In this document: one piece after another, positions 42,201 to 50,537 of the stretch
Layout of the letters: each line of letters begins with the position of its first letter
Position numbering within the stretch: the stretch's first letter is position 1
DNA from: JANMDU01 sp031375105
Lineage (GTDB): Bacteria > Pseudomonadota > Gammaproteobacteria > Burkholderiales > Burkholderiaceae_C
Assembly (NCBI GenBank): GCA_031375105.1
Contig: JANMHJ010000060.1
Span: 1 to 64,000 of the forward strand
Reading direction: 5' to 3'
Length of the DNA: 64,000 bases
Notes under the pieces: generated by a model
Database searches by the model: none
What the model saw: only the letters and a program-made list of their open reading frames with translations
What the model was told of the DNA's origin: nothing
Position numbers and translations under genes: made by a program

Positions 42201-44261
42201 TTATGGCAACACCGTGTCCGTACGGCGGCTGATGTTTTGTATGCGCAGATCCAGTTCCTCAGCAACTTCAGCGATAGCGAATGCAACTAATCTGTAGCGC
42301 GACTGGAGAAATTCGCTCAACGCATCTTGCTCTGTGCCTGGCGAAGCGAAGCTCGAACGCCCGCCACCAGTTGAGGCGTTAGCCACAGTGACCAGATCAA
42401 CCCGATTGGTCAAGCTACCAAATGGATAGCCGTCGCCGCCAGTGGCCAGAAAACCCAATGTCACCATGCGAATCAGTCGATTTGGGTCACCCACGATCAA
42501 CCCGTTGCGCACCACGACTTCGGTGCCCACCAACAGCGAGCGGATACGCGTTCCTGGTGTGATCACAACAGAGGTTGTAGAAGTGACTTGCGCAGTGCCT
42601 GCGGGGTCGTAGCTAAACGCCATCCCACCCACTTGCGGGAAGCGGCCTTGCGAGCCAAGCGATGCTACGCCGTGCTCCAACAACTCTTTGAGTTTGGCTG
42701 CGCTGACGTCGATGGTTGACAGCCTATTGTTAAAGCGAAGCGAGGATGAAATTGCCAGCTGAGATATCTGACCTACCGCACGGTTGGCATCCGGATTAGC
42801 ACGAGGTGGGGCGAACGAAACCTGCGTCGGATCCGTCGAACCAGCAGGTGCAATGATCTCTCCAATTTCGGAGCGAATACCACCCCCATTCTTCAGTGAA
42901 ACCCGCACTGTGGCATCCAACTCTTGGGCATAGAACAAATTGGCATCGGCAGTTAAGTTGCCAAAATTGGTTTCTTGGTTTCGCACCGAATTGCGGCGAC
43001 CATCCAAAAACACGGTCGTGGTGCCTTGTACATTGCCATCCTGCGCACGAATCACAGCGTTGAGCGCATCGCGTACTTGCACAACGCGTGCGTTCGGTGT
43101 GACCCCACCGGCCGTGTCGCTTGTTTGGCTAGTGATCTGGGCTCCACTGCGAGCAGGATCAAAGTAGGCGGGGATCAATTTCCCTTGAGCATCAAAAGGA
43201 GCAATAAAGCGACCCAAGTATTTATAGTCAGCATCTACGTTGACGACAGCCACAGGCTCATTGGTACGTGAATTGAGCAAGATGGGATAAGCGCCCATGG
43301 AAGTGTCGCCCGTGCGCAATACGTCGGTTGAGTCGCTCAGCAGCGTGTTAGAACCACCGGCGACGATGATGTCCACGCCATCAAGCAATGCAGCCAGCTG
43401 ACGCTCTACAGAGATGGTTTGCATATGAGCCAGCAACACAATTTTGTTGATGCCCGCTGCGCGCATTTCGTTGATACCCAGTTGCAGATTCGCAGCCAGC
43501 GCGTTGATATCGAAATTACCGCCACCCGATTGTGTCGGGGTAAAACCCAAATTACCAGTGGTTGCAATCGTTGTAAAGACAGGTGAGCTAGCACCTATCA
43601 AACCCACGGTGTCGGTGCCAAAGGCAACGCGGGTCCAGCCTGTCACGCGGTTAGCCAAAGTCGAGGCAAGCGAGCCACTTGCTGTGGCGCGGGCAGCAAT
43701 ACTGGATTCAGGCGCAAGGTTCACGTTGTAGGCGAGATAGGGGAAATTCGCGCCACTCCAAGTTGTCGTGCCACTGCCGGTCCGGTTGATGATGTTATTG
43801 AACTGCAAAGGGCCTAGATCAAGCTCGTGGTTGCCTAAAGCAGAGGCTTGCACACCGATGGCGTTTAGAAACTCAATGTCAGCGCGGCCAACATCCGGTG
43901 TACCCAATATGGGAGCCAACGAGGCATCACCCGAAGCGTTAAAGCGTGGGCCAGGGATGTAGTTGTCGCCTGAACTGACCACCAAAGTGTTATTTGGAAG
44001 TTCAGCGCGAAATTTCGCGACCAAGCCAGATAGGTTGGCAATACTGCCTAGCGCCGTGGTATCGCTACCATCTGCATCTGCAACGTGCAACAGCTGCAGG
44101 GTAAAGGTGGGGGGTGGAGTTAGTGCCGGCGAAGCTGTTTCATCGGAGCTGCAAGCACCTAATATTCCCAGCATTGGCACAATAGCCGCAGCGAGGATGA
44201 TGAATTTTTTGAGCACGAAATTGCTAACTGACCACTTGGCGTTGAACTGAGCTGGCATCAT
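42201..44261 (-). CDS. 5'-nucleotidase/UshA-family metallophosphoesterase lipoprotein
   Basis: This 686-residue protein has a lipoprotein signal (IILAAAIVPMLGILGACSSD). A metallophosphoesterase domain follows (LLHVADADGSDT in place of the usual DxHG, SSGDNYIPGP, ALGNHELDLG, IVLLAHMQ), then a C-terminal 5'-nucleotidase domain (ETNFGNLTADA, LKNGGGIRSEIG). It should cleave nucleotides or other phosphoesters at the cell surface or in the periplasm. The first metal motif is altered (DAD for D-x-H), so activity is uncertain. The start is ATG 44261 with AAAGGAAACA upstream; a second ATG follows at once. Confidence 0.88.
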   Translation of the reverse strand: MMPAQFNAKWSVSNFVLKKFIILAAAIVPMLGILGACSSDETASPALTPPPTFTLQLLHVADADGSDTTALGSIANLSGLVAKFRAELPNNTLVVSSGDNYIPGPRFNASGDASLAPILGTPDVGRADIEFLNAIGVQASALGNHELDLGPLQFNNIINRTGSGTTTWSGANFPYLAYNVNLAPESSIAARATASGSLASTLANRVTGWTRVAFGTDTVGLIGASSPVFTTIATTGNLGFTPTQSGGGNFDINALAANLQLGINEMRAAGINKIVLLAHMQTISVERQLAALLDGVDIIVAGGSNTLLSDSTDVLRTGDTSMGAYPILLNSRTNEPVAVVNVDADYKYLGRFIAPFDAQGKLIPAYFDPARSGAQITSQTSDTAGGVTPNARVVQVRDALNAVIRAQDGNVQGTTTVFLDGRRNSVRNQETNFGNLTADANLFYAQELDATVRVSLKNGGGIRSEIGEIIAPAGSTDPTQVSFAPPRANPDANRAVGQISQLAISSSLRFNNRLSTIDVSAAKLKELLEHGVASLGSQGRFPQVGGMAFSYDPAGTAQVTSTTSVVITPGTRIRSLLVGTEVVVRNGLIVGDPNRLIRMVTLGFLATGGDGYPFGSLTNRVDLVTVANASTGGGRSSFASPGTEQDALSEFLQSRYRLVAFAIAEVAEELDLRIQNISRRTDTVLP

Positions 44262-44349
44262 TGTTTCCTTTGAGAACTGCACCAGATTCTGGGATGGGTT
44301 TGTTACATTCAAATGACATTGAATATGGCCCTACGCTGACTAGACTTAT

Positions 44350-44367
44350 CTTGCTAACGATAGCAAG
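44350..44367. promoter_or_regulatory. Palindrome between divergent genes
   Basis: CTTGCTA and TAGCAAG flank four bases, between the divergent phosphoesterase gene and ybiB. It could be an operator; there is no other support. Confidence 0.35.
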
Positions 44368-44492
44368 TGCCACCAATGCATCTGTGTTCCGTAAAATCGA
44401 GCTGCTCAACAGAATCTGCCACTTTTAGCGGCCGACGAGGCAAGGTATATCGACATAGCCATTCGTCATGTGGTATGAGACACAATCGAAGC

Positions 44493-45482
44493 ATGGCAAT
44501 CGCTCACTACATCAAAGAAATCGGCAGAGGCAAGCAAGGCGCTCGCTCGCTCTCGCGTGAGCAAGCCACTGATTTGCTGGGACAGATTCTTGATGGTGGT
44601 GTCACGGATTTGGAAATCGGGGCGTTTTGCATTGCAATGCGTGTGAAGGGCGAATCGCCGCAGGAGATGGCGGGGTTTTTGGATGCCGTGCATGCGCGCA
44701 TGCTGCGGGTTGACTACGCTCAGCCTGTGGTGGTGATTCCGAGTTATAACGGCGCGAGAAAGCTGCCTGGTTTGACCACGCTGCTTGCCGCGCTGCTCGC
44801 ACGAGAGGGCGCGAGGCTGGCCGCTCAATCCTCGGGCGGTGGCTTTGCGGTCTTGACGCACGGCTGCACCACAGAGGTCAGCCGCGTGCCGACGCAGGCC
44901 GTACACGCGCTTGTGTTTCCTGATATTGATAAGAAAAAACCGCCTCTACCCGTTATAAAATCTACACAGTATGCTATCGAATTAATAGCATCTGATCAGC
45001 CCCACTTTTTGCCCACCGAGCATCTGTCTGCCGCACTTCGACGCCTCTTGGATGTGCGCCGCACGATTGGGCTGCGCAATCCGGCGCACAGTTTGGTCAA
45101 ACTGATGAACCCGACGAATCGGCGTGATGCACTGATCGTCACCAGTTACACCCATCCTGAGTATTTAGCCAGCATGACCGAAACTTTGCAGCTCACCGGC
45201 AGCCACGCGCTGCTGCTGCGAGGCACCGAAGGCGAAGCCGTCGCAGATGCCCGCCGCCGCCCGCGCATGGATGGTTTTGTCAACGGCCAACCCATTGCAC
45301 TATGCGACACGCAAGAAGGCAGCTTGGCGAGCCTGCCCGATTTGCCCAAGACCTGCGATGCGCAAGCCACAGCACAGTACACGCAGCAGGTGCTTGCAGG
45401 AGAAAAACCGGTGCCAGCCCCGATAGCCGCTCAGGTGGAACACATCTTGCATCTGATGTCGCTCATGGAGAAGACAACATGA
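44493..45482 (+). CDS. ybiB: YbiB-like protein (anthranilate phosphoribosyltransferase fold)
   Basis: This 329-residue protein has the class III phosphoribosyltransferase (TrpD) fold of YbiB, which binds DNA and is not thought to make tryptophan. Recognisable parts are YIKEIGRGKQGARSLSREQA, IGAFCIAMRVKGESPQEMAG and LLALRGTEGEA-like LLLRGTEGEAVADARR. The start is ATG 44493. It overlaps cobA by four bases, a pairing common in Burkholderiales. A dispersed-repeat copy at 44946-44990 encodes PVIKSTQYAIELIA in frame. Confidence 0.87.
   Translation: MAIAHYIKEIGRGKQGARSLSREQATDLLGQILDGGVTDLEIGAFCIAMRVKGESPQEMAGFLDAVHARMLRVDYAQPVVVIPSYNGARKLPGLTTLLAALLAREGARLAAQSSGGGFAVLTHGCTTEVSRVPTQAVHALVFPDIDKKKPPLPVIKSTQYAIELIASDQPHFLPTEHLSAALRRLLDVRRTIGLRNPAHSLVKLMNPTNRRDALIVTSYTHPEYLASMTETLQLTGSHALLLRGTEGEAVADARRRPRMDGFVNGQPIALCDTQEGSLASLPDLPKTCDAQATAQYTQQVLAGEKPVPAPIAAQVEHILHLMSLMEKTT
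44946..44990 (-). repeat. Dispersed short repeat inside ybiB
   Basis: The plus strand reads CTACCCGTTATAAAATC, then ACACAG, then GCTATCGAATTAATAGCA, in reverse orientation. In frame it gives VIKSTQYAIELIA, the same frame as the copies in tsaD, the cysI-like gene and the solute-binding protein gene. Confidence 0.75.
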
Positions 45483-46276
45483 AAAGCAATATTCCCTCCG
45501 TTTTCCAAGGCAAAGTCTTGCTCGTCGGCGCAGGCCCAGGCGATCCAGATTTACTCACCTTCAAAGCCGCCAAAGCCATTGCCAGCGCCACCGTGATTTT
45601 GGTGGACGATTTGGTGAACCAAGCCGTGCTCTCGCATGCTAGCGAAACTGCCCGCATCGTGCAGGTCGGCAAACGCGGCGGCTGCAAATCCACACCGCAA
45701 GCGTTTATTGAAAAACTCATGATCCTGGCCGCCAAAGAAGGCGAAACCGTGGTGCGCTTGAAAGGCGGCGATCCCTTTATCTTTGGGCGCGGCGGTGAAG
45801 AAGTGCAAGCGCTGCAAGCGGCGGGTGTGCAGGTGGAAGTGATCAATGGCATCACCTCTGGCTTGGCTGCCGCCACCGCCCTGAACAAGCCGCTCACGCA
45901 CCGCGATCATGCCCATGGCGTGGTTTTCATCACCGGCCATGCCAAGCCTGGGATGGATCAGCACCGTGGGCCGGATTGGCAGCTGCTCTCACACACCGCG
46001 TTTCAGGCCAAGCTGAGTTTGGTGGTTTATATGGGCGTGAGCGGTGTGGAGCACATCAGCACGGGCTTGCTGGCTGGTTTGCCTGCGCACACGCCAGTTG
46101 CTGTGGTTCAGCATGCCAGTTTGCCGCAGCAGCGGATTCACCACACCACGCTGGGCTACTTGGCCAGTGATGTGATCGAATACAAATTGGCCAGCCCGAG
46201 CGTTTTGCTGATTGGCGATGTGTTTGCAGCGCAGGTGGCGATGGACGAAGATGTGAGGAAGATCGCACGCGGTTGA
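45479..46276 (+). CDS. cobA: Uroporphyrinogen-III C-methyltransferase CobA
   Basis: CobA methylates uroporphyrinogen III twice with SAM to give precorrin-2, the precursor of siroheme. The 265-residue protein shows VLLVGAGPGDPDLLTFKAAK, VRLKGGDPFIFGRGGEEV and GITSGLAAATALNKPLTHRD, the family signatures. It is the single-domain form without a CysG dehydrogenase/ferrochelatase part, so another gene must finish siroheme. It should supply both siroheme reductases in this window. ATG 45479 overlaps the ybiB stop (ATGA). Confidence 0.95.
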   Translation: MKSNIPSVFQGKVLLVGAGPGDPDLLTFKAAKAIASATVILVDDLVNQAVLSHASETARIVQVGKRGGCKSTPQAFIEKLMILAAKEGETVVRLKGGDPFIFGRGGEEVQALQAAGVQVEVINGITSGLAAATALNKPLTHRDHAHGVVFITGHAKPGMDQHRGPDWQLLSHTAFQAKLSLVVYMGVSGVEHISTGLLAGLPAHTPVAVVQHASLPQQRIHHTTLGYLASDVIEYKLASPSVLLIGDVFAAQVAMDEDVRKIARG

Positions 46277-46334
46277 TCGCCTTGACGAAACGCTGAGCCG
46301 TTATGATTCCTCCCTAGCAAAACAGGAGGGGCGC

Positions 46335-47456
46335 ATGCTCGACAAACTCAATCAACTCACCGAAGGTCACGGCGAACTCAAACCCGGCCATGGCCTGATC
46401 ACCGGCATCATCGCGCTCAGCCTGGGCATTTTGTGCTTTCTTGGCGTACTCGCCTTTCATTTCCCCGAATACCTCACCACACCCCAGCTACGCAAAAGCT
46501 ATGACGTGGAAATCATCCGCAAGATCATGCTGGGCGCTCTGGCGATTGCAGGTGGTTTGAGCTTGGTGAACATTATTTTTGGCCGCGCCCGTTGGCTTTC
46601 CAGCTTTGCATTTCTGCTCGTTGCGCTCACTGCCGTTTTGGGTGGCCACAAAGTGCCGGTCAATGATTTTGCCGACAACACGCCTTACATTGGCCTCGAT
46701 TGGTTCATTCTCGATCTGCTCGGCTCGTCGTTGATTTTCATCTTCATTGAAAAACTGTTTCCTCATCGTAAAAATCAACCCGTCTTCCGCTCAGAATGGC
46801 AGACAGATTTTTATCATTTCATCGTCAATCACATGATTGTCGGCTTCGTGTTGCTGGCTACCAATCTGATGGTGCACAAAGGTCTGGGTTGGGCCGTCAC
46901 AGGTGATTTGCAAGCCTGGATTCAAGGCTTACCCCTCGTTGCCGAACTGCTTCTGATCATCCTTGCTGCCGATCTGGTGCAATACTGGACGCATCGCGCC
47001 TACCACGAGACGTGGCTTTGGCGTTTGCATGCTGTTCACCACAGTGCCAAGAGCATGGATTGGCTCGCTGGTTCGCGCCAACACATCTTGGAGCTATTGA
47101 TAACGCGTACTCTGGTGCTCGGCGTGATCTTCGTTTTAGGCTTTAGCAAAGAAGTGATTGATGCGTACATCGTCATCGTCGGCTTCCAGGCGGTGTTTAA
47201 CCATTGCAACGTCAACGTGCGCCTGGGGCCTCTGCGCTACATCATCGTGACGCCCAATTTTCATCACTGGCATCACAGCCAAGACAAAGAAGCCCTCGAC
47301 ACTAACTACGCCGCGCATTATTCCTTCTTAGATTACTTGTTTGGCACTGCCGCAAAGAGCCACAAGATCTGGCCAGAACAATACGGCGTGCTTGGCGATT
47401 ACGTGCCCAATGGTTTCATCAAACAGTTCAAATTTCCGTTCACTTGGAAAGGCTGA
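46335..47456 (+). CDS. Sterol desaturase/fatty acid hydroxylase family membrane protein
   Basis: This 373-residue multi-pass protein belongs to the diiron fatty-acid hydroxylase superfamily. The histidine boxes are visible: YWTHRAYHE, LHAVHHSAKSM, and HHWHHSQDK near the end, after FNHCNVNV. Its substrate cannot be told from sequence. An SD of GGAGG precedes ATG 46335. CCTCC eleven bases before it could pair with the SD and hide it, but this may be chance. Confidence 0.87.
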   Translation: MLDKLNQLTEGHGELKPGHGLITGIIALSLGILCFLGVLAFHFPEYLTTPQLRKSYDVEIIRKIMLGALAIAGGLSLVNIIFGRARWLSSFAFLLVALTAVLGGHKVPVNDFADNTPYIGLDWFILDLLGSSLIFIFIEKLFPHRKNQPVFRSEWQTDFYHFIVNHMIVGFVLLATNLMVHKGLGWAVTGDLQAWIQGLPLVAELLLIILAADLVQYWTHRAYHETWLWRLHAVHHSAKSMDWLAGSRQHILELLITRTLVLGVIFVLGFSKEVIDAYIVIVGFQAVFNHCNVNVRLGPLRYIIVTPNFHHWHHSQDKEALDTNYAAHYSFLDYLFGTAAKSHKIWPEQYGVLGDYVPNGFIKQFKFPFTWKG

Positions 47457-47477
47457 ATTTTTCAGGGTCTGAATTTA

Positions 47478-47520
47478 CTATGAATTTAATAGCAGTCTGC
47501 GCATGTTTTATAACGGCTGG
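47478..47520 (+). repeat. Dispersed short repeat directly before the HI0933-like gene
   Basis: It reads CTATGAATTTAATAGCAG, then CTGCGCA, then TTTATAACGGCTGG. It forms the leader of the gene, whose GTG starts at its last base. Confidence 0.75.
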
Positions 47521-48821
47521 TGATCGATTTGACTCAAAAATTTGACGTTTGCATCATCGGCGCAGGCGCAGCGGGCTTGTTCTGCGCGGGTGTGGCCGGG
47601 CAGCTAGGGCTGAACGTATTGATCATCGATCACAGCGAAAAAGTCGCCGAAAAAATCCGCATCTCTGGCGGTGGGCGCTGCAATTTCACCAACCGGGATG
47701 CGCAACCTGCTAACTTTTTATCCGCCAACCCGAATTTTTGCCGCAGCGCTTTGTCTCGCTACGGCAGCAAAGATTTCATCGCACTCGTGCAAAAGCATGG
47801 CATCGCTTTTCATGAAAAACACAAAGGGCAGTTGTTTTGTGATCGCAGTGCGGAAGACATCATTCAAATGCTCTTGCGCGAGTGCGATGCAGGTGCAAAT
47901 GGCGGGAGCGTGACGCGTTGGCAGCCTTGTAGCGTGAAGGCAGTGCGCGTGGTCGCGGCAAGTGAAGCAGCACCTGAAACTGCAGATTCACAAGCCGAAT
48001 CGGCCTCTACCCGTTATAAAAAATGCGCAGAGTGCTATGAAATTGATACTGATCGCGGTGTCGTTCAATCAGGTGCCGTGGTCATTGCATCGGGCGGTTT
48101 GAGCATTCCAAAAATCGGCGCCACAGATTTTGGCTATCGAATCGCCAAGCAATTCGGCCACCGTCTCATCGAGCTGCGCCCTGCTCTCGCACCACTGATT
48201 TTCGATGAAGCAGGCTGGCAACCCTTCGCTGGCTTGTCAGGCCTTGCTCTTCCCGTGGCGATCAGCACAGGTGAGAAAAAATCACGCACCAGTTTCGATG
48301 AAGACCTGCTCTTCACACATCGCGGCCTGTCTGGCCCGGGCGTGTTGCAAATCTCCAGCTTCTGGCATGAAGGCACGCCGATCCGCATCAACCTCTGCCC
48401 TGGTGTGAAGCTGCAAGAGCATTTGAACCGCGCCAAGCTCACCTCACGCAAACTCATCGCCAACGAACTCGCCCAGCTTCTGCCCAGCCGCTTGGCCGAG
48501 AGCTGGGCAGCGCAAAAACCCGAGTGGCAACGCCCGATCAACGAGGCCAGTGACAAAGCCCTCAACCAACTCGCAGAACACTTAAGCAGTTGGCAACTCA
48601 CACCCAGCGGCACCGAAGGCTATAAAAAGGCCGAGGTCACCGCCGGTGGCGTGAACACCCGCGAACTCTCCAGCCAAACCATGGAATCTCAAAAACAGCC
48701 TGGCCTGTATTTCATCGGCGAAGTGGTGGACGTGACCGGCTGGCTTGGCGGCTACAACTTCCAATGGGCTTGGGCCAGCGCGCATGCGTGTGCCCAAGGG
48801 CTCGCAGCGCGCTTCAAATGA
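47520..48821 (+). CDS. BaiN/HI0933-family flavoprotein
   Basis: This 433-residue NAD(P)/FAD-dependent oxidoreductase is of the HI0933/YhiN/BaiN family. The FAD motif is CIIGAGAAGLFCAGVAGQLG, followed by KIRISGGGRCNFTN, which is diagnostic, and a C-terminal GLYFIGEVVDVTGWLGGYN. The reaction in most members is unknown; BaiN acts on bile-acid intermediates. It starts at GTG 47520, directly after one dispersed repeat, and a second copy lies inside (48007-48047, encoding RYKKCAECYEIDT). Confidence 0.9.
   Translation: MIDLTQKFDVCIIGAGAAGLFCAGVAGQLGLNVLIIDHSEKVAEKIRISGGGRCNFTNRDAQPANFLSANPNFCRSALSRYGSKDFIALVQKHGIAFHEKHKGQLFCDRSAEDIIQMLLRECDAGANGGSVTRWQPCSVKAVRVVAASEAAPETADSQAESASTRYKKCAECYEIDTDRGVVQSGAVVIASGGLSIPKIGATDFGYRIAKQFGHRLIELRPALAPLIFDEAGWQPFAGLSGLALPVAISTGEKKSRTSFDEDLLFTHRGLSGPGVLQISSFWHEGTPIRINLCPGVKLQEHLNRAKLTSRKLIANELAQLLPSRLAESWAAQKPEWQRPINEASDKALNQLAEHLSSWQLTPSGTEGYKKAEVTAGGVNTRELSSQTMESQKQPGLYFIGEVVDVTGWLGGYNFQWAWASAHACAQGLAARFK
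48007..48047 (-). repeat. Dispersed short repeat inside the HI0933-like gene
   Basis: The plus strand reads CTACCCGTTATAAAAA, then TGCGCAGA, then GCTATGAAATTGATA. It is in frame, but in a different reading phase from the other reverse-oriented genic copies. Confidence 0.7.
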
Positions 48822-48851
48822 TATGCAAGGGCTGGCGGCGAAGCTGATCCG

Positions 48852-50501
48852 CTAGACCCTCTCCACAACTGCTTTGCCAGAGGCAACAGAAAATTGAGCC
48901 AAGGTTTGAATCGAAGCGTCTTTGCTCGTCACATCGCTTACGGTGCGCAAGCTCACTTGCAGCTTTTGCGTGGTGAAATCAGCCAAGCCGTAGCCGCGCT
49001 TTTCAACATCTGCAAAGACGAAATGTGGATTGCGCGCAATGCGCTCGGGCACTTTTTCGTTGCTGCTCGCGCTGCTGTGGCGAGAAGTGATGCTGGTGCC
49101 ACAGAATTCAGTGGCAATGGAAGCACTACTGGGTTGGTTGAAATCAGCTTTAATATGCCCAACCCAGTTTTCATGCACATCGCCGCCAAAGAAGACCGCG
49201 TTTTTGGTCTGCGCCTTTTGCAGTGCGTCGGTCAAGCGTGTGCGGGCAGCGCTGTAGCCATCCCAACCATCGTTCCACATGCTTTGGCCTGCGCCGCTGG
49301 CGCGGAAATCGCGTGGCGCAAACAGAGAGGATTGACCGATGATTTGCCAACCCGGTGCGTTGGTGTTGCGCGAGAGGGCTTGGGCAAGCCAGCTTTCTTG
49401 CGCCGCGCCCAGCATGCTGCGAGCGGGATCGTTCCAAGCAGGGCATTGCGTGGTGGTGACGATGCTAGAACCCAAAGCGCCATCTTTGGTGCACACCGGC
49501 GCATCTTTGTATTGGCGCGAATCCAGTAAATAGATGCTGCCCAATGCCCCTAAGCGCATCTCCGAATACAGTCGCATTTCAGCAGAAGATGTTTCAACCA
49601 GCCCCGCCAGCGCACGCGTGAGCACGCTCGCGCGTAAGGGTGTGTGTTCATAAAACGCTTGGTAGGCCGCAGCGCGGCGTGCTGCAAAATCTGCTGCAGG
49701 AGGGCCCGCATCGCCCGGTGTTAAAGCTGCGTAATCGTTTTGCACCTCATGGTCATCCCATGTGAACGCCCAAGGGCAGGCGGCATGCATGGCTTGCAAG
49801 TCTGCATCGCTTTTGTGCAAGGCGTAGCGGCTGCGGTAGTCATCTAAGGTGAGCGTCCAGCCGCCGTTGCTGGTGGCGTTGGGTGTGCGCACTTGGTTCG
49901 CAGCGCGCGGATATTCGTAAATGTAGTCACCTAAAAACAGCACGAGATCGGGCTGATCGGCCAACATGTGGCGATAGGCTGAATAGTAGCCATGCTCCCA
50001 ACGCTGGCAGGAGGCATAAGCGATACGAAAGCGGCCTGCTGGGCTGTCTGCTGCGGGCAAGGTGCGCGTGCGGCCTGTGGGGCTCGTCCATTCGCTGATA
50101 CCCGAGCCACCTGCGATGAAGCGATAAAAATAGCTGCGCCCTGCCTCCAAACCCGCCACCTCCACATGCACGGCATGCGCCAGTTGCGCGAGCGCCTGCG
50201 CCTGCCCGCGAGCCGCGATGCGCGAGAAGCCTTCGTCATGCGCGATTTCCCAGCGCACGGTGATGTTGTCATTGCCTAAGCTGCTTGCGCCTAAAAAGCC
50301 AGAAGGCACAAGCCGCGTCCAGAGCACGATGCCGTCATGCTTGGGCGAGCCACTGGCAATGCCTAAGGTGAACGGGTTGCTGCTGATGCGCGTTTGGCTC
50401 CAAGCGCTGCGCGGCAGCCAAATGCTGCTGGCAGCCGCGCTGGCCAGCGCGGCATTGCGCAAGGTGTTTTGCAAAAAATAGCGGCGGTCAAGATGTTTCA
50501 T
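48852..50501 (-). CDS. phoD: PhoD-family alkaline phosphatase
   Basis: PhoD enzymes are secreted metal-dependent phosphodiesterases/monoesterases. The 549-residue protein begins with a likely Tat signal (LDRRYFLQNTLRNAALASAA). An N-terminal Ig-like domain (FTLGIASGSPKHDGIVLWTR) precedes the catalytic part with LVLFLGDYIYEYPR, TWDDHEVQNDYA and NAVFFGGDVHENWVGH, which hold the metal ligands. It is convergent with the HI0933-like gene and lies just downstream of the RND permease gene on the same strand, with a 36-base gap. No Pho box was evident. Confidence 0.92.
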   Translation of the reverse strand: MKHLDRRYFLQNTLRNAALASAAASSIWLPRSAWSQTRISSNPFTLGIASGSPKHDGIVLWTRLVPSGFLGASSLGNDNITVRWEIAHDEGFSRIAARGQAQALAQLAHAVHVEVAGLEAGRSYFYRFIAGGSGISEWTSPTGRTRTLPAADSPAGRFRIAYASCQRWEHGYYSAYRHMLADQPDLVLFLGDYIYEYPRAANQVRTPNATSNGGWTLTLDDYRSRYALHKSDADLQAMHAACPWAFTWDDHEVQNDYAALTPGDAGPPAADFAARRAAAYQAFYEHTPLRASVLTRALAGLVETSSAEMRLYSEMRLGALGSIYLLDSRQYKDAPVCTKDGALGSSIVTTTQCPAWNDPARSMLGAAQESWLAQALSRNTNAPGWQIIGQSSLFAPRDFRASGAGQSMWNDGWDGYSAARTRLTDALQKAQTKNAVFFGGDVHENWVGHIKADFNQPSSASIATEFCGTSITSRHSSASSNEKVPERIARNPHFVFADVEKRGYGLADFTTQKLQVSLRTVSDVTSKDASIQTLAQFSVASGKAVVERV

Positions 50502-50537
50502 GCAAACATCCTAACCGCCGCTGAGGCCTTGCGCCAG

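Noticed and set aside
46313..46334. Hairpin hiding the ribosome-binding site of the sterol desaturase gene
   Set aside because: Five pairs (CCTCC with GGAGG) around an eleven-base gap are too weak to claim regulation.
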